From contig JADJNX010000007.1 in NCBI GenBank assembly GCA_016714125.1, positions 129,123-193,122 on the forward strand: a stretch of 64,000 nucleotides of DNA, in the 5' to 3' direction. Under the pieces are notes generated by a model. That model did not search any database, had not been told where the DNA came from, and saw only the letters and a list, made by a program, of their open reading frames with translations. This document shows positions 1 through 10,124 of this stretch, piece after piece. This stretch comes from Ignavibacteriales bacterium. Lineage in GTDB: Bacteria > Bacteroidota > Ignavibacteria > Ignavibacteriales > Ignavibacteriaceae. The stretch's first letter is position 1. Each line of letters opens with the position of its first letter. Both the position numbers and the translations under genes were made by a program.

Positions 1-176
1 TTTTTAAAAGAAAAAGTGGCAATAAATCCTGTAAAGGCTCCATAAAGAGTTGTCAACCAAGGGTTTGATTGAATTGGACACCCGTTAGTGCAACCAATAA
101 AATAATAATATGCATACCCTGCTGCTCCGCCGAGCAAAATACCAATGGATGTAACTGTTAAATTCTTTTTTGTCAT
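1..176 (-). CDS. DUF6132-like small membrane protein, 3' end outside window
   Basis: Open on the minus strand from an ATG at 176 to the window edge, about 58 codons. A hydrophobic N-terminal segment with glycines (GILLGGAAGYAYYYFIG) is followed by a CTNGCP-type two-cysteine motif and an SNPWLTTLYGAFTG segment. That Cys-X3-Cys plus S-N-P...LYGA..G pattern is what I associate with DUF6132, a family of very small inner-membrane proteins of unknown function. The C-terminus is not in the window. Family placement is by pattern only. Confidence 0.6.
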   Translation of the reverse strand, partial: MTKKNLTVTSIGILLGGAAGYAYYYFIGCTNGCPIQSNPWLTTLYGAFTGFIATFSFK

Positions 177-282
177 ATACTCGTTTTATTTGTTTTCTGT
201 TAGATGATAGAAATTAAAAAAGGTTGCAAGACAGAAAAAGTTTTTATTTTTACATATTAAAAATATAGAAAAGGAAAGCAAT

Positions 283-686
283 ATGAGTAAAATGTTATCA
301 GAATTTAAGACATTTGCCATAAGAGGAAATGTAATTGATCTGGCAGTGGCTGTTATAATTGGAACCGCATTTGGTAAGATTGTTGCCTCTTTTATCAACG
401 ATGTTGTTATGCCACCAATTGGTCTTGCTCTGGGAGGAGTGGATTTTAAGAATCTTAAAGTTTTACTGAAAGCCGGAACCACCGAAGGTGAAAAAGTAAT
501 TGAGCCGGTATATTTAAGCTACGGAGCTTTTATAAACACAGTTGTTGAGTTTGTGATAGTCGCTTTTGTGATTTTCCTGGCAGTTAAAGCAATTAACGCC
601 ATGAAGAAAAAGAAGAAGCCGCCCCAAAACCACCTGCCGCAGATATTCGGTTATTAACTGAGATAAGAGACCTTCTTAAAAAATAG
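283..686 (+). CDS. mscL: large-conductance mechanosensitive channel MscL (C-terminal frameshift)
   Basis: MscL is a homopentameric inner-membrane pore that opens under high membrane tension to release solutes during osmotic downshock. The N-terminal helix (SEFKTFAIRGNVIDLAVAV) and first membrane segment match the family closely, and a second membrane segment lies at residues 85-105. The ATG at 283 has an AAGGAAAG ribosome-binding site. The uninterrupted frame stops at 657 with an atypical tail. The shifted frame, from the A-rich run near 600-615, encodes the expected ending LLTEIRDLLKK and stops at 684-686. I take this as a one-base indel and give the full span. The gene is convergent with hslU across a hairpin terminator. 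Confidence 0.93.
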
Positions 687-701
687 AAGTTTAATCAAAA
701 A

Positions 702-735
702 AAAAGAGGCTGTCATTTTTGTGTCAGCCTCTTTT
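702..735. terminator. bidirectional rho-independent terminator between mscL and hslU
   Basis: AAAAGAGGCTG and CAGCCTCTTTT form an 11-bp stem around a 12-nt loop. The A-run on one side and T-run on the other would act as U-tracts for both converging transcripts. It starts 15 bases after the reconstructed mscL stop and ends 5 bases before the hslU stop. Confidence 0.85.
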
Positions 736-740
736 AAGTT

Positions 741-2114
741 TTAAAGGATATATTTACTAAGATCCCTGTCGGTTACAATCCGCTCAAGTTTTTGTCGTAC
801 CATTTCTCCCGTAATTTCAATAATATGATCCGGCATTACATCGGGAACACTAAAAAGAATATCATCAAGAAGAGTTGTGAGGATCGTGTGTAATCTTCTT
901 GCACCGATATTCTCAACCTGTTCGTTGGCTTTTTGTGCAAGTCGTGCAACTTCTCTTATTCCATCTTCTCTAAATATTACACTAACTCCCTCCACTTCAA
1001 GAAGTGCGGTGTATTGTTTAAGAAGTGCATTCCTTGGTATGGTCAGAATCTTAATAAAATCGTCTTCTGTGAGACTTTTTAATTCAACACGAATTGGAAA
1101 TCTTCCCTGCAATTCAGGTATAAGATCAGAAGGTTTGGAAACATGAAACGCACCAGATGCAACAAAAAGAATGTGATCGGTTTTGACCACACCATATTTG
1201 GTATTAACATTTGAGCCTTCAACTATTGGAAGAAGGTCTCGCTGAACTCCTTCACGGGATACATCAGGGCCGTGTCCTTTTCCACCACCGGCGATTTTGT
1301 CAATCTCATCTATAAAAACTATTCCCGAGTTTTCGGCTCTGTAAACAGCTTCTTTGTAAACTGAATCGAGGTCAATCAGTTTTTGAGCTTCCTCTTCAGC
1401 CATAATTTCGCGGGCTTCTCTGATGGATGTTTTTCTTTTTTTCTTCTTTTTGGGCATGACAGAAGACATCAGTTCCTGGATATTGATACCAATATCATCG
1501 CCACCAAATGGTCCCATAATCTGCATTCCAACATTTGCCTGTTGGATATCATATTCAACCATTTTTTCGTCAAGTTCGCCGTTTCTCAGTTTTTCTCTCA
1601 TCCACTCCCGGGTCTTTTGATTCTGATAAGCCTCACTTCCCTGTTCTTCTTCAACTTCTCCTGCATAAGGTTTTCTGACTGGTGGAATTAGAATATCAAG
1701 AATTCTCTCCTCAGCCATTGCAATAGCTTTTGTTTTAACCAGTGCGGTGCGTTCAGACTTAACGAGATTAACTGAAAACTCGACCAGGTCTCTAACAATG
1801 GACTCAACATCCCTGCCGACATATCCAACCTCTGTAAATTTTGATGCTTCAACTTTTACAAAAGGTGCCTCAACCAGTTTGGCAAGGCGGCGGGCAATTT
1901 CAGTTTTACCAACGCCGGTAGGTCCTATCAGAATAATGTTGTTTGGCATGATCTCTTCACGCAGCTCACCCTGAATCTGTTGACGCCTCCATCTGTTCCT
2001 AAGTGCAATTGCCACTGCTCTTTTTGCATCGTCCTGGCCAATAATATACTTATTCAACTCACCAACTATCTGTGTAGGCGTAAGTTCATTAAGAGCTACT
2101 AAATCCACTGTCAT
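741..2114 (-). CDS. hslU: ATP-dependent protease ATPase subunit HslU
   Basis: HslU is the AAA+ unfoldase that feeds substrates to the HslV peptidase in the cytoplasm. Visible elements are Walker A GPTGVGKT near residue 65, a charged I-domain insertion with EEEQGSE and lysine-rich stretches, Walker B FIDEIDK, the sensor region, and the conserved C-terminal tail ending RDLSKYIL that docks on HslV. I start at the ATG at 2114. A TTG three codons upstream overlaps the hslV stop and is less likely. The length of 457 residues is normal. It is cotranscribed with hslV, with the two genes 5 bases apart. Confidence 0.96.
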   Translation of the reverse strand: MTVDLVALNELTPTQIVGELNKYIIGQDDAKRAVAIALRNRWRRQQIQGELREEIMPNNIILIGPTGVGKTEIARRLAKLVEAPFVKVEASKFTEVGYVGRDVESIVRDLVEFSVNLVKSERTALVKTKAIAMAEERILDILIPPVRKPYAGEVEEEQGSEAYQNQKTREWMREKLRNGELDEKMVEYDIQQANVGMQIMGPFGGDDIGINIQELMSSVMPKKKKKRKTSIREAREIMAEEEAQKLIDLDSVYKEAVYRAENSGIVFIDEIDKIAGGGKGHGPDVSREGVQRDLLPIVEGSNVNTKYGVVKTDHILFVASGAFHVSKPSDLIPELQGRFPIRVELKSLTEDDFIKILTIPRNALLKQYTALLEVEGVSVIFREDGIREVARLAQKANEQVENIGARRLHTILTTLLDDILFSVPDVMPDHIIEITGEMVRQKLERIVTDRDLSKYIL

Positions 2115-2119
2115 ATCTT

Positions 2120-2662
2120 TCAATTTTCTATTATTTCAACATTAATGTTTGTGTTTGTATAAATACATATTTCTGATGCAGTCGAGAGGCTCTCTTTAGC
2201 GATCTCTGCAGCTGAAAGGGTGCTGTATTTTTTTAACATCTTAGCTGCTGCGAGAGCATAATTGCCTCCTGAACCTATTGCCACTATCTGATCCTGCGGT
2301 TCAATCACATCTCCATTTCCGGAGATAATGAGAGCCGTGTCGGCTGAGACCACAGCAAGAAGAGCTTCAAGTTTTCTTAGATAACGGTCGGTTCTCCATT
2401 CTTTTGCAAGTTCCACTGCGGCACGGTTAACGTTGCCACGGTATTGCTCAAGTTTATCTTCAAACCTTTCCATCAAAGTGAAAGCGTCTGCTGATGCACC
2501 GGCAAAACCACAGAGCACTTTACCGCCTGAAATTTTCCTTATTTTCAGTGCGTTGTGTTTCATGATGGTGGTTCCAAGTGTAACTTGCCCATCACCACCA
2601 ATGGCAGCCTGACCATTGTGGATAATACCAAGAATTGTTGTGGAGCGAATTGTTCCTTCCAT
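2120..2662 (-). CDS. hslV: ATP-dependent protease peptidase subunit HslV
   Basis: HslV is the proteasome-like threonine peptidase of the HslUV complex. The N-terminus reads MEGTIRSTTILGI: a short propeptide, then the TT pair whose first threonine is the expected nucleophile after processing. GGDGQVTLG and CGFAGASADA motifs follow. The frame remains open upstream to a TTG at 2695, but the ATG at 2662 gives the standard length (180 residues) and a short propeptide, so I prefer it. It is first in the hslVU operon. Confidence 0.94.
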   Translation of the reverse strand: MEGTIRSTTILGIIHNGQAAIGGDGQVTLGTTIMKHNALKIRKISGGKVLCGFAGASADAFTLMERFEDKLEQYRGNVNRAAVELAKEWRTDRYLRKLEALLAVVSADTALIISGNGDVIEPQDQIVAIGSGGNYALAAAKMLKKYSTLSAAEIAKESLSTASEICIYTNTNINVEIIEN

Positions 2663-2754
2663 TGCCGTCCTGTCTGTTAACAAATTGATTTTCAAGATTA
2701 CAAAAAACGAATGGGCAAATTATTAATAATTTACCAAAATTAATGTGTTATAAA

Positions 2755-5487
2755 TCAGTAGTAGAATCCGATGGAGAAGTAGAAGATAACGGGACCCCAC
2801 GTAATCGGACCTCCACCGATAAGAATATCTTTTTCAAGAAGAAAACTTCTTCCAATAGCAAAATCTGCCGGCCCGATAGGGGTTTCAAAAGATATCCCGA
2901 TGCCAATGGCATGGCGAAGATCTTTAATTTTAATCTTCTCTTCTTTTTCCCAAATTGAGCCGATATTATATCCGGCATTCAGATAGGTATCAAAAAATAT
3001 TTTAAATGGAAGGTGATATCTGTATTCGAGACCCAATTTAAACAGTTGTCGTCCCCTCACTTCATCCTGATACATTCCATAAAAAGATCTTAATCCACCA
3101 AGTGAATATTGTTGGGTAAGCGGGAGAGTCTGATCAGCAAAGCCTATTTCCCCTGAGGCTATAACAGTAATCGACGAAGAAATTGGGATAAATGCGTCAA
3201 GTTTTGCACCAAAATTGGTGTAACCTGTTTCAGCGTTGAGGAAGCTTAATCCTGTTTCATAATAACCATTAAACAATATCCCTTCGGTTGAATAAGGGTA
3301 TTTGTTTTTTGTATCAATTGTTGTTGAAAGATTTAAGCTGAAAAGGGGAGCATCATATATGAGCCCCTCACTTGCAGTGATATTTTCTATTCTGTTTAAT
3401 TCATATTTCGCTTTTGCGATAATATTACCAAATCTGCCAACCTGTGTTCCCATCCAAAAGGATGCTCCCGCAAGTGTCTGCCTGTATTCTCCAAACCTGG
3501 TTTTTGTATAAAAATTACCAGTCCCCCTGGGATCATCCCTGTAAGCAAAAATATCCCTGTGGGAATAGTGTAAGCCCAGTTTATAAGTAAAATATGTATC
3601 AAAAATCCTGTTTGAGCGCGACTCTATCTCGCCTGATATTTTCCTTGGACTAAAAAACATGATCAAACCCAACTCACCCCCCGTAGAGAAGATATTTGCA
3701 TCTCTAATATCAACATTAACCTGAGGAGCATTTTCATTATCAACTTTGAATCCAAGTCTTGCGATCTGGGAGATTTTTTCATTAACCTCCATCTCGAGGA
3801 TGTTTTTATTATCTCTTTTGATAACATTGATCGTAAAATTCTCAAACAGTCCGGTGGCATAGAGATTATCAAGTCCTGATTTAAGTTTATCAAGATCAAG
3901 CATCTCACCCTGATCAACAGGCAATTCTCTTAGGATTACGGTAGGGTTTGAATTTACATGTCCCGTAATTACAATTTCACTAATTCTTCCACCGTCAAAA
4001 TTCATCAAAAACACACCTGCATTTTCATCGAAGGTTGAAGATATAAGTGAAAAAAGTGCGTTTCCCTCTCTTCTGAAATATTTAATTACACCTTTAATGT
4101 AATTGATTGCTTTATGGGGAGAAAAACTTTCACCTGTGATAGGAACAAGGGTTGAATCAGCAAAAGTTGTGTCTGCTCCATCAATTTTGATTTTAACCCG
4201 GTTTACAAAACCATACTCAATCGGCACAACCTTTAGTACATTCCGGGCAAATTTATCTTTAGTTATAAAAGCACGAATCTCTTTAAATCCGGTCTTTTTT
4301 TCAAGGTGAATCAATTCTTTGTAAATATCCCGAAGATTTACATTCCCGTTCCTGATTGTATTTGTCAAGATTCCCGAGGCATATTTACAGGTTGGATCCG
4401 GAATAATATTTGAAATAACCGAATCTTTTTCATTAAGTGACAGCGTTAAAAGATGATCTATTTTCTGAATCAATTCAGCTGCAGCGATCTTTCCAACCCT
4501 GTATCCTTCTTCTATCAGCGAATCAAAACCGGTAAAATCTCCTGAGTTTTTATCACCAATCACCGGGGTTACCAAAACATCGGCGTGTTCAATCTCCCTC
4601 TTGTTAAGTTTTTTCATTGGAATACTCACAAACTGGTCTGCAAGAACCCAGGGATATTTTAGCAATTCTTTAGGTTGCAAGGGACTGGTTGAATTGATCG
4701 CCAACACAAGTCCATCGGAAAGAGATTTCGCAATTGAAACGGGGATATTCGCCACCAACCCTCCATCGGCCAGGAGAGTTGAATCATACTCCACCGGGGA
4801 GAGAAAAAACGAAACACTTGAGCTTGCTCTCATAGCTCTGGGTATGGATCCTTCACCAATAATAAACGGTTCACCCGTAGTCAAATCGGTGCATACAGCT
4901 CTAAATTTATATTCCAATTCATCAAAAGCGGTTGTCACGCCAATAGGGGATTGAAAAGAAAGCAGATTTAATTGATTTAAAAGTTTTTGGCCATCATTAA
5001 TCGAGTTAGGAATGAGAGGTGTAAATCCATCCAGTCTGAGTGAAAAAACCGCCCTGTCTTCCGTTATCTTTTGATCGATATAAAGATTGTTTCGATCTTC
5101 CCTCGTTCCGATTGCGATAATGGAATTCCAATCTATAATATCAGCCAGGGAATCGAGTTCATCAACAGAATACCCAAGAGTGTATAACCCCCCAATAATG
5201 CTTCCAATACTTGTGCCAACCACTGTGTTTGGGTAGATTCCACTTTCTTCGAGGGCTCTCAGGACGCCTACTTGTGCAATACCTCTGGCACCACCCCCAC
5301 TAAGAGCATATGATATATTTGGATAGAGAGATGGTTGACGGTACTTTATTCCAAAGGGATGTGTAACTTCTTTGTGTTCGAGAGTTAAATAGAGGGTGTC
5401 GTTATACTGAGAGTATAACGACACATAAAAAAAGAGAGAAATTAAAAGGGTTTTCATTAAACCCACAAAGCTTCCAATAATTCGCAT
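2755..5487 (-). CDS. patatin-like phospholipase fused to POTRA and Omp85 barrel
   Basis: This resembles the PlpD group: type Vd autotransporter-like proteins with a patatin lipase passenger and an outer-membrane Omp85 barrel. The oxyanion motif GGGARG is at residues 64-69, the nucleophile elbow GTSIGS has Ser93, and the catalytic DGG has Asp241. POTRA-like sequence lies around residues 420-590 and a barrel at 600-910 ends in the aromatic FYFSIGFYY. The first ATG is at 5487. An internal ATG at 5457 gives a cleaner signal peptide (MKTLLISLFFYVSLYSQ) and may be the true start. It lies 27 bases downstream of yidC on the same strand. The substrate is unknown; lysophospholipid or phospholipid hydrolysis is the family expectation. 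Confidence 0.85.
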   Translation of the reverse strand: MRIIGSFVGLMKTLLISLFFYVSLYSQYNDTLYLTLEHKEVTHPFGIKYRQPSLYPNISYALSGGGARGIAQVGVLRALEESGIYPNTVVGTSIGSIIGGLYTLGYSVDELDSLADIIDWNSIIAIGTREDRNNLYIDQKITEDRAVFSLRLDGFTPLIPNSINDGQKLLNQLNLLSFQSPIGVTTAFDELEYKFRAVCTDLTTGEPFIIGEGSIPRAMRASSSVSFFLSPVEYDSTLLADGGLVANIPVSIAKSLSDGLVLAINSTSPLQPKELLKYPWVLADQFVSIPMKKLNKREIEHADVLVTPVIGDKNSGDFTGFDSLIEEGYRVGKIAAAELIQKIDHLLTLSLNEKDSVISNIIPDPTCKYASGILTNTIRNGNVNLRDIYKELIHLEKKTGFKEIRAFITKDKFARNVLKVVPIEYGFVNRVKIKIDGADTTFADSTLVPITGESFSPHKAINYIKGVIKYFRREGNALFSLISSTFDENAGVFLMNFDGGRISEIVITGHVNSNPTVILRELPVDQGEMLDLDKLKSGLDNLYATGLFENFTINVIKRDNKNILEMEVNEKISQIARLGFKVDNENAPQVNVDIRDANIFSTGGELGLIMFFSPRKISGEIESRSNRIFDTYFTYKLGLHYSHRDIFAYRDDPRGTGNFYTKTRFGEYRQTLAGASFWMGTQVGRFGNIIAKAKYELNRIENITASEGLIYDAPLFSLNLSTTIDTKNKYPYSTEGILFNGYYETGLSFLNAETGYTNFGAKLDAFIPISSSITVIASGEIGFADQTLPLTQQYSLGGLRSFYGMYQDEVRGRQLFKLGLEYRYHLPFKIFFDTYLNAGYNIGSIWEKEEKIKIKDLRHAIGIGISFETPIGPADFAIGRSFLLEKDILIGGGPITWGPVIFYFSIGFYY

Positions 5488-5514
5488 AACGAAGCATCTT
5501 CTGTTATTGAACCG

Positions 5515-7378
5515 TTATTTCTTTTTCTTCTTCTGAGACTGCTGACTTTGTGCACTTTTTTCTGCAGCTTCAGTAAGTTTTGCCATAAAACCTTTTTTTC
5601 TCTTGTCTGCCGGAATCGCAACCAGTTCTTCCTGTGCGCCGAACTTATTAACATATTGCTGCTGAGCGATGGAGAACAGATTGAACATGAAATAATAGAG
5701 GTTCAAACCTGAAGGAAAAGTCATAAACAATATAGTAAGGAATATCGGCATAATATATACCAATGCCTTCTGTGAAGGATCTTTGGTGGTCATTTTCTGC
5801 TGAATAAATGTTGTTACACCCATCAAAAGAGCAAGACCCGATACTTCACTAACACCAAACAAAGGAATGGTGAATGGAAGTGTAAACAACACATCAGGTC
5901 TGGAAAGATCGTGTATCCAGAAGATAAATCCTTCGCCTCTTAACTGAATCGCTGTTTGGAACACTCCAAACAAAGCGATAAAGATTGGCATCTGTAAAAT
6001 CATAGGCAAACAACCCCCGGCAGGATTTATGCCATAGGTTGAGTAGAGTGCCATGGTTTCTTTTTGCACTTTGGTTGGATCGTCTTTATACTTCTCTTTT
6101 AATTCTGCAATCTTTGGTTGAAGCATCTGCATCTTCTTCATCGACTTGTAAGTGTTTTTGGTAAGAGGATGAAGTATAATCTTTATGATAAGCGAAAAGA
6201 TGATTATCACTATACCATAATTGGGGATGAAAGAATAAAGGAAAACAAAAAGAGGCAACAGAAAGTATTCTGCAATTGGTCTTACAATAAATCTAATACC
6301 AAAGAAACTTCCAAAATCTACTATTTCGGTTAGATTACTGTTATAATCTCTTAATATTTTATAATCAGCAGGTCCAAGATACCACATAAAATTGTTTGTA
6401 TAAATTTTAGAAGTATCGTTAAAATGAAACCTTACTGTGGCGTCGTAAACCTTCCAGATTGCATCATGGGGGGGCGGGGACATTTTTAGCTGATAACTCA
6501 AAGCCCTGGGTGTTTTTGCTGTTTTGTGGAACAAGAGTTGAGGTAAAATATTTATTTTTTACCGATATCCAGTTTACAGTACCGTCAGATTTTTCTTCTT
6601 TACCATTGTCAGAATTAAAAATTATATGTTCATCGCCATACATAACAGAGGCGTTTGAATAATTCGCTTCATCTTTTGTGTATTGTTCAACATGGTTTAA
6701 TCCATTCCTCCATGCCAACTGATACTGATTTCTAAGAACCTTGTTTTGCATATTAAAAAGACTAAGTCCAAGCCCGATGTCGTATCTGTTACCATGGATC
6801 ACATATTTTAGTGCAAAGCCCGAACCAAGAGAGTCTTTTTTAGATGAGAATTCAACAACTAAAGAGTCTTTCCCTTTTATTTTCAGAGTGTCTTTCTCAA
6901 AATTGGAACTGAAGTTTACCTTTTCTGAAGATACCCTGTTCCCTGCCTGATCCATAAATTCAAATCTAAGACCACTCCCTCTTTTATCATCAAGTAGCTG
7001 TACAGATTTTTCTCTTACAGAGGCTGATGCAGAAAGTGTGTCGTTATAGTAATTTCCATAATCTTTAAAGTAAATTCTCTTTATCGTTCCACCTTTTGAT
7101 GAAAAATCGATAATAGAAAGATCGGTTTCGATTGTATAAATTTTTTCTCCGGCAGAATCTGCGGAAAACTGACTTACCAGCTCCGCTGTTTTCTCCGCAG
7201 CTTTTACAGTTGTATCAACTTTTGGTTTCGCTATGGAATCGGGAGCTGCCTTAACTGTTTTAGTTGTGTCTGTTTTAGATTTGGGTGGTGTAGGTGGTGT
7301 TTCCGGTGTACTCCAGTATAACCACGCCATTAATATCAAGCCAATCAAAATAAAACCGATTGTTGCTTGTCTATCCAT
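5515..7378 (-). CDS. yidC: membrane protein insertase YidC (frameshifted at a G-run)
   Basis: YidC inserts and folds inner-membrane proteins, alone or with SecYEG. The 5' part (7378 to about 6470) has an N-terminal anchor (ATIGFILIGLILMAWLYW), a proline/lysine/threonine linker and the large periplasmic beta domain. The 3' part carries the conserved five-helix insertase core, with the cytoplasmic loop QPKIAELKEKYKDDPTKVQKE and NPAGGCLPMILQMPIFIALF, and ends in a lysine-rich ribosome-binding tail. The two parts are in different frames and overlap at a run of G with one C at 6470-6479. An indel there restores a continuous protein. It belongs to the rpmH-rnpA-yidC cluster left of the origin; no yidD is seen between rnpA and yidC. 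Confidence 0.93.
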
Positions 7379-7451
7379 TAAAATTTCCTAATTATTATTG
7401 TTTTGTAAAAAGCAAAGGGAATTCGGGGGGAAAATATCCGTGAGCGGGTTT

Positions 7452-7865
7452 TTAGAGACCCGTATCTTTTGATCGTATGCTTTCTTTGATCTTCTCAAGT
7501 ATATCAACAATACTGTGCGTAAAATATTCGAGTCTGTATTTTTTATTTTTGTCTAAATAAGAGTAAGGAAGGAGCAATATATAAAGATTCTGACCTGGCT
7601 CAACAGAATTAAAAATTTCTAATTTGTTTAGCCGGTACGCTTCTCTCATCAGTCTCTTTATTCTGTTTCTAAAATAAGCCTTACCGGCTCTTTTAGAAAC
7701 AGCCACGGCGATTTTAACCCGTGGGAATGTATCTGATTCAAGAACTTTATATATCGCCCTTACTCTCTTGTCGGAAGATGTTATCTTCTTACCCGAGTTA
7801 TAAATTTCTTCAAAGGATTTTTTTCCTTTTATTCTTTCTCTTTTGTTTAGAGAAAGTTTACTCAA
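7452..7865 (-). CDS. rnpA: ribonuclease P protein component
   Basis: RnpA is the small basic protein that helps the RNase P RNA cleave 5' leaders from pre-tRNA. The RNP signature AVSKRAGKAYFRNRIKRLMRE is evident, and N-terminal LNKRERIKGKKSFEEIYNSGKK is typical. The only reasonable start is TTG at 7865, which overlaps the rpmH stop in a TTGA arrangement, so translation is probably coupled to rpmH. The length of 137 residues is normal. A short GC hairpin (CGGGT/ACCCG) overlaps the stop codon. Confidence 0.95.
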   Translation of the reverse strand: MSKLSLNKRERIKGKKSFEEIYNSGKKITSSDKRVRAIYKVLESDTFPRVKIAVAVSKRAGKAYFRNRIKRLMREAYRLNKLEIFNSVEPGQNLYILLLPYSYLDKNKKYRLEYFTHSIVDILEKIKESIRSKDTGL

Positions 7866-8014
7866 AATCTTGACTCGTCACTAACTGTAAGTTTATGTCT
7901 TCCTTTTTTGCGGCGACTTGCCAACACTTTTCTTCCGCCAACACTGCTCATTCTTTCTCTGAACCCGTGTTTATTTCTTCTTTTCCTGTTACTTGGCTGG
8001 AAAGTTCTTTTCAT
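7862..8014 (-). CDS. rpmH: 50S ribosomal protein L34
   Basis: A 50-codon gene. The protein begins MKRTFQPSNRKRRNKHGFRE and continues through RMSSVGGRKVLASRRKKGRHKL, the near-invariant L34 sequence, with a short extension (TVSDESRF). The ATG at 8014 has a strong AAAAGGAG site nine bases upstream. The stop overlaps the TTG start of rnpA by four bases. It is the first leftward gene after the origin. Confidence 0.96.
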   Translation of the reverse strand: MKRTFQPSNRKRRNKHGFRERMSSVGGRKVLASRRKKGRHKLTVSDESRF

Positions 8015-8156
8015 TCCTGAAACTCCTTTTCATTAAAGACTACAAAATTACCACTTTTACTGAAAATACGCAAGACTTTTATTTTACATTTTTATTAAAT
8101 TTAACTTGCTTGGTATTACTTTATCGGATAAATTTCAGTGTTGAAATTTTGAAAGC

Positions 8157-8400
8157 ATTTTGTGGATAACTTGTGGATAACTTTTTCGTGTGAAAAAGTT
8201 TCACAGATGTTTCACACTGTTCCACGACTTATAAACAAGTGTAATTGTTGAACAGTGTAAAGAAAAGCACTCCAACCTTTTGTTTTATATGAAGTTAAAC
8301 ACATTTACACATTGTTGATTAATTGTGGATAACTTAGACATTAAGATTAAACGATTTTACTAACCCTCTGAAAAAAAAGTACTTATATTTGTGGATAACT
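8157..8400. other. oriC, upstream part: DnaA-box cluster before dnaA
   Basis: The spacer between rpmH and dnaA holds four perfect TGTGGATAA DnaA boxes in one orientation, at 8161-8169, 8172-8180, 8324-8332 and 8390-8398, plus near-matches such as TGTTGATTA near 8313. The last box ends three bases before the dnaA ATG and overlaps a TATATTTG sequence (8384-8391) that fits the Bacteroidota -7 promoter consensus TAnnTTTG. DnaA binding there could therefore repress its own gene. Gene orientation diverges around this point, as expected for an origin. Confidence 0.85.
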
Positions 8401-8401
8401 C

Positions 8402-9813
8402 ATGATTAATTCTCAAAACCTCGCTCACAGCACCCAAAAGGATGCCGATTCTGTCTGGAGAGAATGCCTCGAACATATTAGACCCCAGGTTCCCGTGATG
8501 ACATTTAATACCTGGTTCCTCCCTATTAAACCAATTGCGTTGAAAGGGGATTCTTTAACAATACAACTGCCAAACAACTTCTTTTACGAGTGGATTGCTG
8601 AAAGATATAACACCCACATGAGCAAAAGCATCAAAGATGTTATGGGTATAAACGGCAATATTGAATATATAGTTGTAAACGAAGATGTATCTGAAATGGA
8701 AGCGCCAGTTCCCCAGTCTGTATCCCGCATCATGGTTGATCCCGCTTCACTAATTGATCCTGAAGAGGATTTTGAAGTTTTTGAGACAAACATCAATAAC
8801 AAATATACTTTTGATACTTTTATAAAAGGGGAGTCGAACCAGCTTGCACGGGCAGCCGCCTATGCAATAAGTGAAAATCCCGGTGGAACATCATTTAATC
8901 CTCTCTTTATATATGGCGGAGTTGGGTTGGGTAAAACTCACCTGATTCACGCTATCGGTAATGCTGTTATGAAAAATAACAGAGCAAAAAAAGTTCACTA
9001 CATCTCGGCTGACCGTTTTACCGTAAAATTTGTTGATGCCATCCAGGAAAACAAAAAACAGCAGTTTACAGCTCTTTTTCAAAAACTTGATGTTCTCATC
9101 ATTGATGATATCCAGTTCCTTGCAGGCAAAGAGAAAACCCTTGATGAGTTTTTTCTCATTTTTAATACCCTGCACCAATCCGGAAAACAGATAGTTCTTA
9201 CAAGTGACCGCCCACCTAAAGAGTTAAAGGGCATCAATGAAAGACTTATTTCAAGATTTAACTGGGGTCTGACCACAGATATACAACCACCCGATTTTGA
9301 AACACGGCTTGCGATCCTGAATAAAAAAGCAGAAAACTACAGTATTAAACTGACTGGAGAAATGCTTGATTATATTGCAACTCACATAACTTCCAACATT
9401 AGAGAGCTGGAAGGTGTACTCCTAAAACTTCTTGCAAAAATTTCTTTTGGACCAAATGAAATAAGTTTTGATCTCATTAAAAAGGTCGTTCGTGATATTT
9501 CAACCACCAAAAAGGTTAATATTGGTATCGATGTTATTACCAAAGTGGTTTGTGAACACATGAAAGTGGATGAAAAAAAGATCCGCGATAAAACAAGAAA
9601 AAAGAGATAGCAGAGGCCCGACAAATTTCGATGTATCTCAGCAAAATGATGACAAACTCCACTCTCAAGATGATTGGACTCCACTTTGGAGGTAGAGATC
9701 ACTCAACAGTTATTCATGCTGTAACCGAAATTGAAAATCAGATAAACACTAATTCAAGATTTAAAGATCAGGTTGACGAGATAAAAAACAAGGTTGAATT
9801 GTTGTGTTCATAA
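8402..9813 (+). CDS. dnaA: chromosomal replication initiator DnaA (one-base frameshift)
   Basis: DnaA binds DnaA boxes and melts oriC in its ATP form. Domain I is residues 1-90, with W-x-E-C-L near the start, followed by a short acidic linker. The AAA+ domain has Walker A GGVGLGKTH and Walker B LIIDDIQF, then a lid with RELEGVLLKL. The first frame stops at 9610. The next frame continues EIAEARQISMYLSKMM and the domain IV signature GGRDHSTVIHA to a stop at 9813. One missing A in the A-run at 9597-9603 explains the break. The full protein would be about 470 residues, the normal length. Confidence 0.95.
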
Positions 9814-9819
9814 CTTGTT

Positions 9820-10060
9820 AATGAACTGTGGATAACTCAGATTTATCTTGTGGACAAGTAAGAGTTATACACACATTGTTGGTAACAGAATTTTAGGATG
9901 GTGTTTATCAACGATTTATATCTCTTAACTTCACATACTAAGTCGTCTTAAAACAGGGAGTTAAGAAAGTTATCCACTTATCAACAGATATACATATATA
10001 TCATATATTTAAATAAATACTATATATATTATTTAGCGTGTTGATAATTTATTAATACCA
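9820..10060. other. oriC, downstream part: DnaA boxes and AT-rich unwinding element
   Basis: Immediately after dnaA come TGTGGATAA (9827-9835), TGTGGACAA (9849-9857), TTATACACA in the opposite orientation (9865-9873), and a TTATCCACT/TTATCAACA pair (9970-9986). These abut an almost pure A/T tract at about 9987-10052, made of TATATAT-like steps. Boxes next to an AT-rich tract are the usual layout of a DNA-unwinding element. Together with the upstream boxes this makes a bipartite origin with dnaA in the middle, comparable in plan to those of Bacillus or Helicobacter. Confidence 0.8.
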
Positions 10061-10124
10061 AGCTTTTTCGAAGCAGAAACTTTAAAGCTGTATATTTGCT
10101 TCGAGAAAAAATACGGAAAATATT

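Noticed and set aside
2663..2695. Upstream TTG start for hslV
   Set aside because: The ATG at 2662 gives the family length and a short propeptide before the catalytic threonine.
7440..7475. CGGGT/ACCCG hairpin at the rnpA stop as a terminator
   Set aside because: The stem is only five pairs with no U-run, and the downstream yidC gene is close enough to be cotranscribed.
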